From Desmodesmus armatus (taxonomy: Eukaryota > Chlorophyta > Chlorophyceae > Sphaeropleales > Scenedesmaceae), in contig VIIQ02000005.1 in NCBI GenBank assembly GCA_007449985.2, positions 62,001-126,000 of the forward strand: a stretch of 64,000 nt of DNA, given 5' to 3'. A program made the translations under genes and the position numbers. The notes beneath the pieces are model-generated. The model saw only the letters and a program-made list of their open reading frames with translations, did no database searches and was not told the DNA's origin. Positions 11,022 to 21,766 of this stretch are shown here, piece by piece (position 1 is the stretch's first letter; each line of letters opens with the position of its first letter).

Positions 11022-13560
11022 GGCAGCGCTAAGTGGTTGCAAATTGCTGCTGCTGCTACTGGTACTGTACTTCCAGGTTGTTGCATGTACCTACAACGAC
11101 CACTGTGCAACATGTGTGCAGGTTACCGCATGTCCATGCCAGTTATGGTGGCCCCAATGGCTATGCACGGCTTGGCTCACCCTGACAAGGAGGTGGGAGG
11201 GGAGTGAATGCAGAATGTGCGATCAATCCAGCAGCATCACTGCGGTGGTCTGCTCCAGGTGCTCCAGCTGCAGTCCATCCAAGGTCCATTACCTTATCGT
11301 TGGTCCATTGGTCCATCGATCCATCCATTGGTCCATCCCATTATTCTTTTTTGCAGGTGGGCACGGCCAGGGGTGCTGCAGCTGCTGGTGTACCCATGGT
11401 GAGAGGCAGCAAAATGAGCACTTAGTTGACACACATGGCCAGTGGAGCCCTTTGAGGCTAACCCTTGTCAGGGTGCACCTACGCCTGCCCCGTGTTCTGG
11501 TGCTCACTGGCAGATGGCTGCTGGGTCATGCACAGAGCCATCTCTGCTGTCGACTGCGCAGCACTGTCCTGTGCATGAGTAGCTCCCCTTGTTGCTGCTG
11601 TTGCTGCTGCTGCTGTGCAGATGGTCTCCACCATGGCAAACACCAGTGTGCAGGAGGTGGCCGCCTCCTCACAGCACCCCTGCCTGCTGTTCCAGCTTTA
11701 CGTCATACGTGACCGTGAGCTGGTCATGCAGTGGGTGCAACAGGCTGAGGCTGCTGGTTACAAGGCACTGGTCATCACAGTAGATGCACAGCGCCTGGTG
11801 AGGGAGACATCCTGGCAAGCGGCACAAGCGGATGATCACCTAGAGGCAAAATGGAACCTTGGCCGGCAGAATCGGCAGCAGCAGTGTCCACACAGACACC
11901 TAGGAAGCACCCACGGACCAAGCACAATGTTGTCTTGTGCGTTTCTTGCTTGAAGGCCTGTGCAGGAGTGTAAATTGACAGGTGTGTTGGCTGTGCAGTG
12001 ACTAATGAAGCTTTTTTTTTGTGTGCATGTGTGCTGTTGCCCTTGCAGGGGCGGCGTGAAGCTGACGAGCGCAACAGGTGAGAGCAGGTCTTGGTCGCCT
12101 GGTACCGTAGGAGCAATCTCAAATGCCCATGCTCAAGCTGCTTGGCACAGCTGACGACATGTGGCAGCAGGACATACACTGCGGTGAATACTCAACCCAC
12201 CTGCACACGATTATGGTCCTCAGCAGCCGACAAGCAAGGCCTGCTGTGTGCTGGCTGTGCCACAGGTTCCGGCTGCCTGACCACCTCAGCATGGCCAACC
12301 TGCTGCCACTAGCAGAGAAGCAGCAGCGGCAGAGAGGCAGCGGCCAGCTGTCACAGGCTCGTGACAGCAGCCAGGGCTCGGGGCTGTTCCAGCTGTTTGC
12401 CAAGGAGGTGGATGACAGCCTGACCTGGGAGTTCATACCCTGGCTGCGCACCGTCACAAAGCTGCCCATTTATGTCAAGGTGAGGGACGGTGCTGGGCAG
12501 GGGACCAGCGCATCATGCAATGATTGCTTCTGGCAGGCACAGCATCCCTGGGGCCGCCGTGCTGACAGAAGGATGCAGGGGGTCATGCCGTGTGGGTGTG
12601 AGGCTGAACGGCATGGGTTGTTTGCTGTGTGCGTCTTGCTGTAGGGTGTGCTGTCACCGGATGATGCCTTGGTAGCTTTGAAGTATGGCGTGGATGGCAT
12701 CATCGTGTCGAATCACGGTGAGGCAGTCCCCACATGCAAGGATCACCTGTCGCTGCCCAACTGTTGGCCTGCACAACTGTTGTCAGTGTGTGCGCAGCGC
12801 TGCTGGTTGTGGAGTGTACATGTCAACTGCTTTCAGGGCTTGATGCCAAACAGCCGCCACAGTATAGGAGTATGTGCAATGGTGGCTTGCAACAGGTGCC
12901 CTTGTTGCTGTGTGGTTCAGGTGGTCGGCAGCTAGACTACGCCCCATCAGCTTTGGACATGCTGCCGGGTGTGGTAGCAGCTGTGCGTGGCCGTGTCCCG
13001 GTTTGGATGGACGGGGGCATCAGGAGGGGCACAGATGTGTTAAAGGTGAGCTGCCCTGCAGCAAACATGCCAGCACGTGAGCCTGCCAGGGCTGCAAATG
13101 TTACATCAGCTGCTGCATGCATGCTGCTGGCTGCCAGGCTTGTCATGCAGCCACCTAAGCCAACGTAACCCAGATAGCTATCAAGCAGTGTGTGGGACAG
13201 CTGCCGTGGCGCAAGCGGCCACTAGCGGCTCAGCGCTTTGCTAGCAAGAGTGACAGGATGTGGTGTGTCACTTTGTTGCAGGCGCTGGCCCTCGGTGCGG
13301 ATGCTGTGCTGCTAGGGCGGCCAGTGCTGTATGGGCTAGCCTTGGGAGGGGCAGCGGGGGTGGAGCAGGTGCTGCAGCTACTGCGCAAGGAGCTGGAGCT
13401 GGCCATGGCCCTAACAGGCTGCAGCAGCGTGAAGGACATTGGGCCGCACCTGCTGCTGAGATGCAGCAGCGGTGGCTTGGTGCCTGTAGAGCAGCAAGGC
13501 GGCTGTCAGGCAGCTAGCCCCAGAAGTGACAGCTTGCAAGCAGTGCGCAGCAGGCTGTAG
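10691..13560 (+). CDS. FMN-dependent (S)-2-hydroxy-acid oxidase, lactate-oxidase-like, peroxisomal
   Basis: Flavin enzyme that oxidises glycolate or L-lactate with O2 to the 2-oxo acid and H2O2. Nine exons were joined: 10691-10904, 11122-11192, 11357-11398, 11621-11797, 12049-12077, 12266-12479, 12645-12717, 12921-13045 and 13282-13560, giving 407 aa. Catalytic residues by alignment with spinach glycolate oxidase are Tyr30 (YDYYAGGAE), Lys249 (LPIYVKG), His273 and Arg276 (VSNHGGRQLDY). FMN-site motifs [10 protein letters not shown] and [10 protein letters not shown] are intact. The last three residues are SRL, a canonical type 1 peroxisomal targeting signal. Three substrate-pocket positions differ from plant glycolate oxidase: Met84 where spinach has Thr78, Met114 for Trp108, and Phe222 for a Val. 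These point to L-lactate as substrate. There is a longer Gln/Ser-rich loop near residues 185-215 and a C-terminal extension of about 30 residues before SRL. Confidence 0.93.
10947..11030. repeat. CTG/GTG trinucleotide microsatellite in intron 1
   Basis: GCTGGTGCTGCTGGTGCTG units run into a pure CTG tract of about ten copies inside the first intron of the oxidase gene. CTG or CAG tracts of this kind recur across the window, for example at 3400-3430, 36879-36903 and 56545-56583, and generate most of the spurious Ala, Leu, Gln, Ser or Cys open frames. Confidence 0.8.
11282..11340. repeat. GGTCCAT/GATCCAT short repeats in intron 2
   Basis: Several copies of GGTCCATTG or closely related heptamers lie in the intron before the exon at 11357. 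They look like a degenerate tandem array of about 8-base units. No function is implied. Confidence 0.5.
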
Positions 13561-15002
13561 GTGTTGTGTGCCAACACAAGTGCAGGGCCCCTTCAAGGGT
13601 CCCACCCACTGGGAATGGCTGCTGAGTTAGCAGTGGGGCACTGCTGTTGATGCGGCTTCTCTGCTTGTGCGCCCTCTCATCCATTACGTCATGTTCACCT
13701 GCAGAGTGGTCTCTTTTCGGATGCATTACCAGCAATGCAATGACCAGGTGTAGGCACAGGGCCCTATTCGGGCTGAATCACGTTGCTGCAAATCTGCTCA
13801 AAGACGCAAGCAGCCCACAGCCAGCATGCCAAGGCTCATGTTGGCCCAGCAAGGAGGTTGCAATGTAGCGCAATGGACAGGTCCCAATCTAAAAAAAATG
13901 GACAGGTCGGCTGCGTCAAGCAGTTCAGGCAGGCAGAACTGGCAGTGCAGACTGTGTGGGGTGAAGGAAGGCTGCTGTATGGCTTCTGGACATGTCAATT
14001 ACTTGCGCTTACTGAGACACACTGACAGCAGCAGCAACATCTTCACTGTTCATCGACCTGCAAGTGGTTGCCTACTTTCACAGCGCCATGTGCTCAAGCT
14101 AGCATGGCTGTCAGCTGACAGCATGGCGTCTGGCAATGAGGATGCCCGAAGATCCCTGGGCCATGAACAGGCTGCATTTGTGCTGCTGCAACTGTTTCTG
14201 GTATATTAGCCAGCCAGCTGCAGCCCTGCAATTTACATGGCAAAGCAACCAGGTTGGTCAGCAATGCACAACCATCTGAAATGTGGCGAAACATACCCTA
14301 TACGGCGTTACTGGAACCTCCGACAGGCAGGAAGTTGATCATTAGTGAATCTTTCGACATATGTGAGCTCTGTGATTACTGCAAGGGCTTCGTTCTCCTC
14401 CGTGGTTGGCACGGAAGTCATTGACCGCTGAAGCCGATCGTGCTGAGTTCGTGACAAGCCAGCTTCTCGAAGAAACGAACGCATTGATTTCGGTGTAGAT
14501 AAACCAACATTCTTTCAGCACGTCTGCTGTGGCGCGACACGCACTTGGGCTCCCTTCCCATCAATTACCAATTGCATGTAGCTGCAGCTGCACCAACCTT
14601 CCACTGATCATCATGGGAAGCTATCCTGCAACCTTCGCACGGAGTAGTTGAATCCTTGCCGAAGACGTCTGCAACAGCCAGCAACAGCCAGCCTTTTGCA
14701 ACAACAGCAGCCGTAGCCAGAAGCAACCGAAGGCGACGTGAGAGTCTGACCAAACCAAGCGCAAGTCAGTGTTCGACGTCGATCTTGACAGCACTGCGCA
14801 GCAAATAGACCAACAGCAGGAGCGCCAGACATGCCAGGGGGCAGAGAAGAAGAATCGAGGTGAGCCAACACGAGAGGAATGTATATGCTGTTGATCAAGC
14901 CAGTGAATGGAAGTTGTGGGTCGACGTCCATGCACAACAGCAGCAACTGCCCACTGCTGTTGTCACTTGTCTGACTCCAACCTCTTGTTGCCCACATCTA
15001 CC
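13561..15002. other. Spacer: 3' region of the oxidase and 5' region of the YSL gene
   Basis: Both flanking genes run left to right. I find no exon chain and no RNA gene here. From about 14290 the sequence becomes less repetitive and more AT-balanced, which fits a promoter and 5' UTR of the transporter gene. An in-frame ATG at 14907 would add 32 residues to the transporter. Confidence 0.45.
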
Positions 15003-18000
15003 ATGCATGGCAGCAGTCATGCTGCTGGGACACCACTCAAACGATCAGGCTCAGCTGTGAAGTTTGCAGAGCCCGAGGACAGCACCCCAACCAGCACCAG
15101 CAGCAGGGCGGTGAGGTATGGCCGCATACTGCACGGCTTCACAGGCAGCCACACCTCAGAGCCAGCAGCAGAGGGCGCCAAAAAGGTATTCAACCCATCA
15201 GCAGCGCCAGCCAAGCCAGCAATGAAGTCATCACGTTCCCACACAGACCTGACAGCTGTGCCTCAGTACCCTGATGTGGACCAGGATGGCAACCCCATCT
15301 CCTACCAGCAGCCAGGGCAGCAGGCCAACCCAGCAACCGGCCTGGTGGGGTATCAAACACGTGGAGGTGCTGCTCTGGCCTCAGCTCTGGGCGTGCAGGA
15401 CGGCATGGCCATACCCCCAACCTGCCCCCCAGCGCTGCCTACCACCACAGCAGCCCCAGCACACCGGCCGAATGTGCTGGGCAGGGACTCCAGTGAGGAG
15501 GTTGTGCCCAGGGTCACAGGCTCAGTCAGCAACCCCCTGGCAGTGCCAGACATGCCTCTCATGGCGCCTGTAGCACCCACTGCCGGCAAGGCAGCAGCAG
15601 CTGCGGGAGGCGCAGACCTGCAGTCTCCCATGCCTCCTGCCGCGACGGCAGACGGCACTGTGCAGCTGTTCGCTGGCGGCTACACCAGCAGTGGCGTGCC
15701 CAAGCTGCAGGCAGCAGCTGATGCAGGCACAACAGGGCAGCAGCGGGACCAGGGGCACAGGGTGGCGGCGGAGTTGCTGAAACATGGGGTTGCAGCAGGT
15801 GGCTGGGAGTCTGTGGCAGTTGCTGTGGCTCCCCACCACAAACAGGATATTGAGTCAGCGGAGCCACCAGGTGACACACCTGTCGGCTCACCCACAGCTG
15901 CTGCCAAGGCAGTGAACTTTGATGATGATGATGCCAGCAGGTGGGTGCAGGTCGGCTGCTGCTTGGTGCTGGCTGTGCTGGGGGCTGGGTCAGTGTTGAG
16001 GACTGGTCATGACTGATGGCTGGTCATGACTGATCAGTGGGTTGATGGGAGTGCTAGGCCAGCGCCCTGAGCTCTGCATGTGTCGCTCCAGCGCATCTGC
16101 GTCTACAAAGCCACCTTTGAACATGAGTGTGCGCAGCAGCCGGTGCCAGGGGCAAGCAGGACCAATGTGGCTGCGAAGCTTGTGCTGATGCATGTGCCCG
16201 TATCTCCTGCCGCCCCTGTCCTGCTGATGCTTCATGCCTGTGCAGTGGGGTGATCATCCCACCAGGCAGCCAGACGCCGCTACCGACCTTTTGGTCGCAG
16301 CTGACGGGCCGTGCGCTGTTTGTGGGGCTGCTGGTGGGCACCATGTTCCTCCTGCTTTCCATGCGCCTCGCGCTAGCAGCTGGCATGGCACCCAACCTGC
16401 AGGTCGTCATTGCAGGCGCCTGCTGGGCCCTGCTGCGGCTGTACACGCTGCTGCTAGGCCGCGACATGCAGTGCATCCCTGTGCTGAACGCGCAGGAGGT
16501 CAGTGTAGCAGCTGCAGCAGCGCTGGCGGTGGCCAGTACAGCAGCAGCTGGAGGCTTTGGCAGCGTACTGCTGGCAATACAGGACCCAGCAGCACAGCGT
16601 GTGGGCAGCAGCGTGGCAGGAAACCTGCCCAGTGTTGTCTGGAGCCTCGCGTACGGCAAATTGCTGTGCTATTTGCTGCTGGTGGTGCTGTCTGGCGGCA
16701 TGCTGATGCTGGCCTTCAGGAAGCCGCTGTTCAGTTCGCCAGCCATGACCTTCGCAACAGGTGGGAGAAGGACATACCTCGCCACACAGACGCCAGCAGC
16801 AACGCAAGTATATCACTTCAGGGATTTCACTTGTGCTTGTGGTGGCGGGACATTTGGGGATGCAACGGACTGCAGCTGCAGTTGTTTGCCAGGTATCATG
16901 GTCTACCACACCGATCAGTAAATGTCTGCTGACTAGTGTGTGCGATGTGCTGCTGCTTGCCTGTGTGTGCCTCCAGGTGCTGCGACTGGTCAACTCATCA
17001 ACACACTGCACACACCTGCCATGAGCTACCATGGCCACAAGCAGGTGGGTGCGCGGGTGTCAAATCCTGCAGCCCTCTTGCCTGAACATAGTGCACTGCC
17101 CTTTGAGCTGCCAGGGCTGCTTGCAATGGTGTGCTGAGCCCGCCTCACCAACCTATCCACACATGCATAATCTCCCATGTCAACATGTTTGTTTGTACAG
17201 ATTGACCTGTGTATGTGGGGAGCATAGCTGTGTTGGTCCACAGCCATGGTGGCTGTGCTGTGTTGTGACGTGGTACCCGTATATGTGTGTCTGCAGATGA
17301 ATCGTTTCAACCAGTGGTCGGTCATCAGCTTCCTGTTCAGTGGCTATCAGGTGAGCCAGCAGCAGCTGAGTGCTTATCAGCATAACAGGGGATGCCTCTG
17401 CCCGCAACTGCAGTTACTGACCAGACATGCATCATGCAGCTGCTGCTGCAAGCGTTCCAACCACCTGGCGCCATCAAGCCATGTGATTCTGACGCTCTCA
17501 GGCATCCTTCCTCATTACTGTTGACTGGCATCTGCCGGCTCTGATTGGTAACAGCGCTGCGGCCTGCCATGTTTTGTGTGCAGTGGGTGTTCAACAACCC
17601 TGCATGCAATGGTTTCAAGCGGTTCCCCACCCTGGGCCTGCAAGCGCTGAAGTACAGCTGGAACTTTGACTTCCAGGTGAGTGGGTGACCCAACGACAGC
17701 ACCTGGGTGTGCTGTTGTACCTGTTGTTCACTTTAAGGGGGCAGACCCTGCTGCACTGCAGCAGTGTCAGTGGACAGCAGTCAAAAGATGCCAGCTGCAC
17801 CCTGGTTGAACGCATGTGTTGTGTTGTGCGCTTTGGGTCATGTGTTGCATCAACTTTGTCTCCCTGCTGTCTCGTTGCCGTTTCCCCTGCAGCTGTCGCT
17901 GGTTGGCCTGGGTATCATTGCTCCCCTGAGTGTGGCCTGGAGTCTGGTAGTGGGCGCAGTGCTGAGCTGGGGTGTGCTGTGGCCAGTGCTGTCCAGCAAG

Positions 18001-20014
18001 GAGGGCAGCTGGTTCCAAGCAGGTGAGACCATGGGGCCACACACAAGCAGAGCATGAGCAAAGGGCAACCACATGACATGATGCGCTGCTGCTCAGGCCT
18101 GCTCCCCGCTGGACCTCTCAGAAACCAGCCTTCACAACTCAACACAGATCCTGTTTGCAGAAGTACAGCCCCTAAACATAGCTGCAATGGTGTCAACCCC
18201 ACACCACTGCGCCACTTGTGTACACCGTTAGTATGCACACACAATAGCTACGGCGTCAGTTGTACACACATGAAACAAACGTCGCGTTGCCCTTGCCTTA
18301 TGTGTTCTGGTGCTGCCGTGCAGGCCTGTCGTCATGGGACGTGCGTGGCTCCTACGGCTACCACCTGGCCACAGCCATGGCCTTGCTGCTGGCAGATGCC
18401 CTGTACCACACAGTGCGGGCCATCATCACCGCAGTCCTGGACTGGCAAAACCCAGACGGCAGCGAGGCCGCCGCAGCGGCAGCAACAGCAGCAGCTGCCA
18501 GCTCAGCGCAGGAGGCCCCTGCTGCCTCAGTAGGCCACGAGGAGCTCGCGGCAGGCCTGAAGCAGCGAAAGAAGACAAAGCGCAAGTTCTCTAAGAACGC
18601 GTGGAAGCGGGAGGCTCTGCGCATCTTGGAGTCTGATGCCCTGAGTGATGCTAGCTCCCTGCAGTTCAGCCTGGCAGCTATGGAGCGGGCCCTGCGGCAG
18701 CATATCTTCATGTCTGATGCAGCAAAGGGCTGGGTGGGGCTCGCAGGCTATGTCGTCCTCAGCGCAGTGACCGTAGCAGCGCTGCCGGTGCTGTTCAGTG
18801 TCAGCAGCGGGGTGGCTGCTGGGGGAGCGAACCTAGCAGAGGCCAAGGGCCTGCCGTGGCTGTTCCTGCTGGTGGCGGCTCCCCTGGCAGCTATGGCAGC
18901 ACTGGCAAACTCGCGGGGTGGCGGTGCTGTCGACCTCAACTTGGCAGACGCCTGGGCGAAGTTTGGCGTGCTGGTGTTTGGGCTGTGGGCGGGCAGCAAT
19001 GCAGGCAGCGTGGGGTCCAGCCTTCTCTGTGGCGGGGTGGTGCTGGGGGCGACATCGTCCGCTCTCAATGCCATGTATGCCTGGCGCGCGGGCTACATGA
19101 CCATGACCTCCCCGACAGCCATCTTTGTGGCGTATATGGTCGGCTTGGGGGTCGGGTGCTTCTTGGCGCCTGCTGCCTGGCTCCTGTTTGACGGCAACTC
19201 TGTAGCCGCAGCTGCGGCGTCAGTGGCACCCAGTGCAGCAGTGGGCCTGTTGGGACCTGACAAGTTCTACGCTTCTCCTCTGGTGGCAGTGTTTAGGTCC
19301 ACAGCAGCCCTGGCTACGGGAGGGTTCTCTGTGCTACCGCATGCAGCACAGTTTGTGGGGCTTGCTGCCTTTGTGGTGGGCATCGGGCTCAACCTTGTGA
19401 GGGACTCCGTGCCTGTGTGGGCCAAGGGAGTGGTGCCCTACCCTGCGGCAGTGGGCGTGGTCTTCCTCAGTGGAGCGAATGTGGCTGTGGATGTGGTGGT
19501 GGGCGCGGCCATACGGATCTTCTGGCGCATCGTGAGTACCGGTTGTGGGCTGGCTGCTGTAGCGTGGCTGGCTGAACTCAAACATGCTGGCAGCATTTGC
19601 CCCAGGGTGCAGATCTCATAGTCTTTTGATGCCATTGCTGCTGCGCTGGCTTTTAAACAGACAGCTGTAGGCACCATCCTTTTTGCCTGCAGCCGTGTGC
19701 GACAGTGCTGAGCTGGCTTGTCAAGAACTGCCAGGTCATGACTGACTGTCACACAAGATGATCGGATCTGCTCTCATACCAAAGACTGACTCACTGCCTC
19801 TGCTTCTGCTGCCTGCGCTGTCTGTCCTGCACACATGACCTGTGCTGTTCTTGCCCTGTAGCGCTACCCTCGCTCTGCCGAGGCCTACAACCTGGCGGTG
19901 GGCTGTGCCCTGATTGCAGGAGAGGGCCTATGGGGCCTAGGCAAGGGCCTGCTGGCGGCCTTTGGTGTGGCCCCACCCATCTGCATGAGCTTCACACCAG
20001 CACCCGCATCCTGA
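15003..20014 (+). CDS. YSL: YSL-type oligopeptide transporter (OPT family, metal-chelate transporter)
   Basis: OPT-superfamily proton-coupled symporter. Plant YSL members move metal-nicotianamine chelates across plasma or intracellular membranes. Eight exons were joined: 15003-15940, 16246-16760, 16977-17044, 17297-17350, 17584-17676, 17893-18022, 18324-19531 and 19862-20014, about 1052 aa. Family features in order are FWSQLTGRALFVGLLVG, AATGQLINTLHTP, WNFDFQLSLVGLGIIAP, SWGVLWPV, GLSSWDVRGSYGYH, LTSPRS-like MTSPTAIFVAYMVG, TGGFSVLPHAAQ, and the C-terminal block ALIAGEGLWGL...PPICMSF. More than a dozen hydrophobic segments are present. The unusual part is exon 1: about 310 residues rich in Ala, Thr, Pro, Ser and Gly precede the first membrane segment, so the protein is some 350 aa longer than plant YSLs. 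A charged Ala-rich cytosolic loop follows DALYHTVRAI. Transported substrate is not established. Confidence 0.9.
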
Positions 20015-21766
20015 CAGGGCCAAGTGGGGCTTGTGGGTTGACTAGGGCAAGGGCGTCTGGAGGGGCCAGCAGTGCAGCTGTAGCAGCTGCTTTTTGGGGG
20101 TGCTGGGGAGCATGCGCATGCAGGACCCAACCATGATTGATGGGCAAGGGCTGACTGTTTCTGCCATTTTCGGTGTGGTGATTTGTCTTGTGGTGCACTA
20201 GCATAGTGCCGGGCTTGTGAGTGGTTGCCAACCACAGTGGGTGCCCGGAGCTGCAAGTCCGCTGGGTTTTTGTGGGAATGCTGGATGATGAATGGATGAT
20301 GTTTATGTGTGGGACGGTGTGCGCTTCAATCTGCTGCAGCTGGTCCTGCACGCTGGGAGTGTGCACAAAACTGTCAGTGTGGCCTGTTTGGGATGCCACC
20401 TCACCACCACCATGCCCTCCTGGTTTTTGTACAGCTGGCTGTTTGGCAATTGGCTGGTCAGCAGGTCGGCTGCCTGGTATGATTTGGTTAAGCTTGGGGG
20501 GCCTCTTGCAGTAGCAGCCCAGTGGGTGAGACAAGTGGATATCGCTGGTTTTCGTGGACCTTTGGGTTTCCAGCAGACATGGCATCAATGCCCTGGGCTC
20601 ATGCAAAATCGATCTTTTTAGCAAGGCGATGTGCACTGAAGACACTTCGCCAGGCCAGGTCGCTTGTGTTTTTTATTCACAGCACCCACAGCTGCAGGGA
20701 CATGCACATGACACCTGCATATGCGAGAGGTGGGGAAGGGGCCGTACAGCTGTGTACGCAGTTGAGCAGTGTACAGCTGTTGTTTGCATCACCGACCATA
20801 TGCAGTTGGAAGGGTGATTAGAGCAATTGGCGACCGGCGCACTGTTGGCTTATGTTGACAAAGTGATGCCCTTTGGGCCTGGGGAGGCCTCACCTCATCT
20901 GAGGGCCGGAGGCAACGAGCAAAGTGGTGGTTGGTGTGGCTGGGTTTCTGTATGTTCACTTACCTGGGTTTCACCTAGCTTGTTGCAAACACATGCTCAG
21001 CTAGGCCAGCCTTGCTGCATAATCTGACTCAGATGCTCATCCTGCGGATGCAGCCAACCCCTGCAACTGGGGAGGTGCAGCAATTTTTGTGGTCCTTTTT
21101 GCCCCCATGCATTGCAAAGACACTGTCGTGTAACGCACTGTTCTGCGGATGGTTGAAACATATGTTTCCAGACTAACATGGTGTTTTGGTTCAACAAGTA
21201 TGGAGGGTGCTTGGCAAGCCCTGTCCATATGCAGCACTGTCTTGGCGGGAGACGGAGCGGCAGCGCACATCTGTGTAAAGAGGAGGCAGTGACAGAATTG
21301 GTTGGTTCCAATGCCCGTATCGATGACCGTGCGTGCATCATATCGTGCAGCAGCTTCTAGCCATGGTTAGGTCAGTTTTCGATCCTGAACTGGATCACGG
21401 CCAAGTGTTGAGCGGCAGCTGAGGCCTCGCGGTGCCGCAAGATGCTTCGTAACATTCTAACTCACTTTTGCAGCAACCTGTGTTGTGGATGTTCGTGGTT
21501 CGGAAGGAGTGCATCACTGCATTCAACCGCAACCGCAAATCCGGCTTAGTGACTAATCAGCAGTGGCCAGGACTCGCAAAGGCACCAAAAACGCAGAAAC
21601 ATCCAATTATTCCGTAAGCAGCTGGGTGGTGGGGTGTTGCAACCGGCTGTCGACGCAGGTACCTGTTGAGCAGTTCACAGTCGATGATCGGCCATGTTCT
21701 CCCTCTGGTGAAAGCTGTGCATCGGGCATCGTCTCCCTATGGTGGAAACTGTACATCTGCTCAAAA
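20015..21766. other. Spacer: YSL 3' UTR and fatty alcohol oxidase promoter
   Basis: No exon chain is visible on either strand. A TGTAA is present at 21129-21133, more than 1.1 kb past the YSL stop, so either the 3' UTR is long or a variant signal is used earlier. An open frame from 21563 runs in frame into the next gene's exon 1, but I treat that extension as non-coding. Confidence 0.45.

Noticed and set aside
14463..14476. Heat-shock-element-like TTCTCGAAGAA upstream of YSL
   Set aside because: Only a partial array of the required units; too weak to call.
14907..15002. Earlier start codon for the YSL gene
   Set aside because: It adds a Cys/Thr/His-rich run unlike the rest of the N-terminus. 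The ATG at 15003 gives a more natural start, though it is not excluded.
21563..21766. Upstream in-frame extension of the first FAO gene (68 residues)
   Set aside because: The paralogue starts at the equivalent of 21767, plant FAOs begin similarly, and the extra residues look like translated non-coding DNA.
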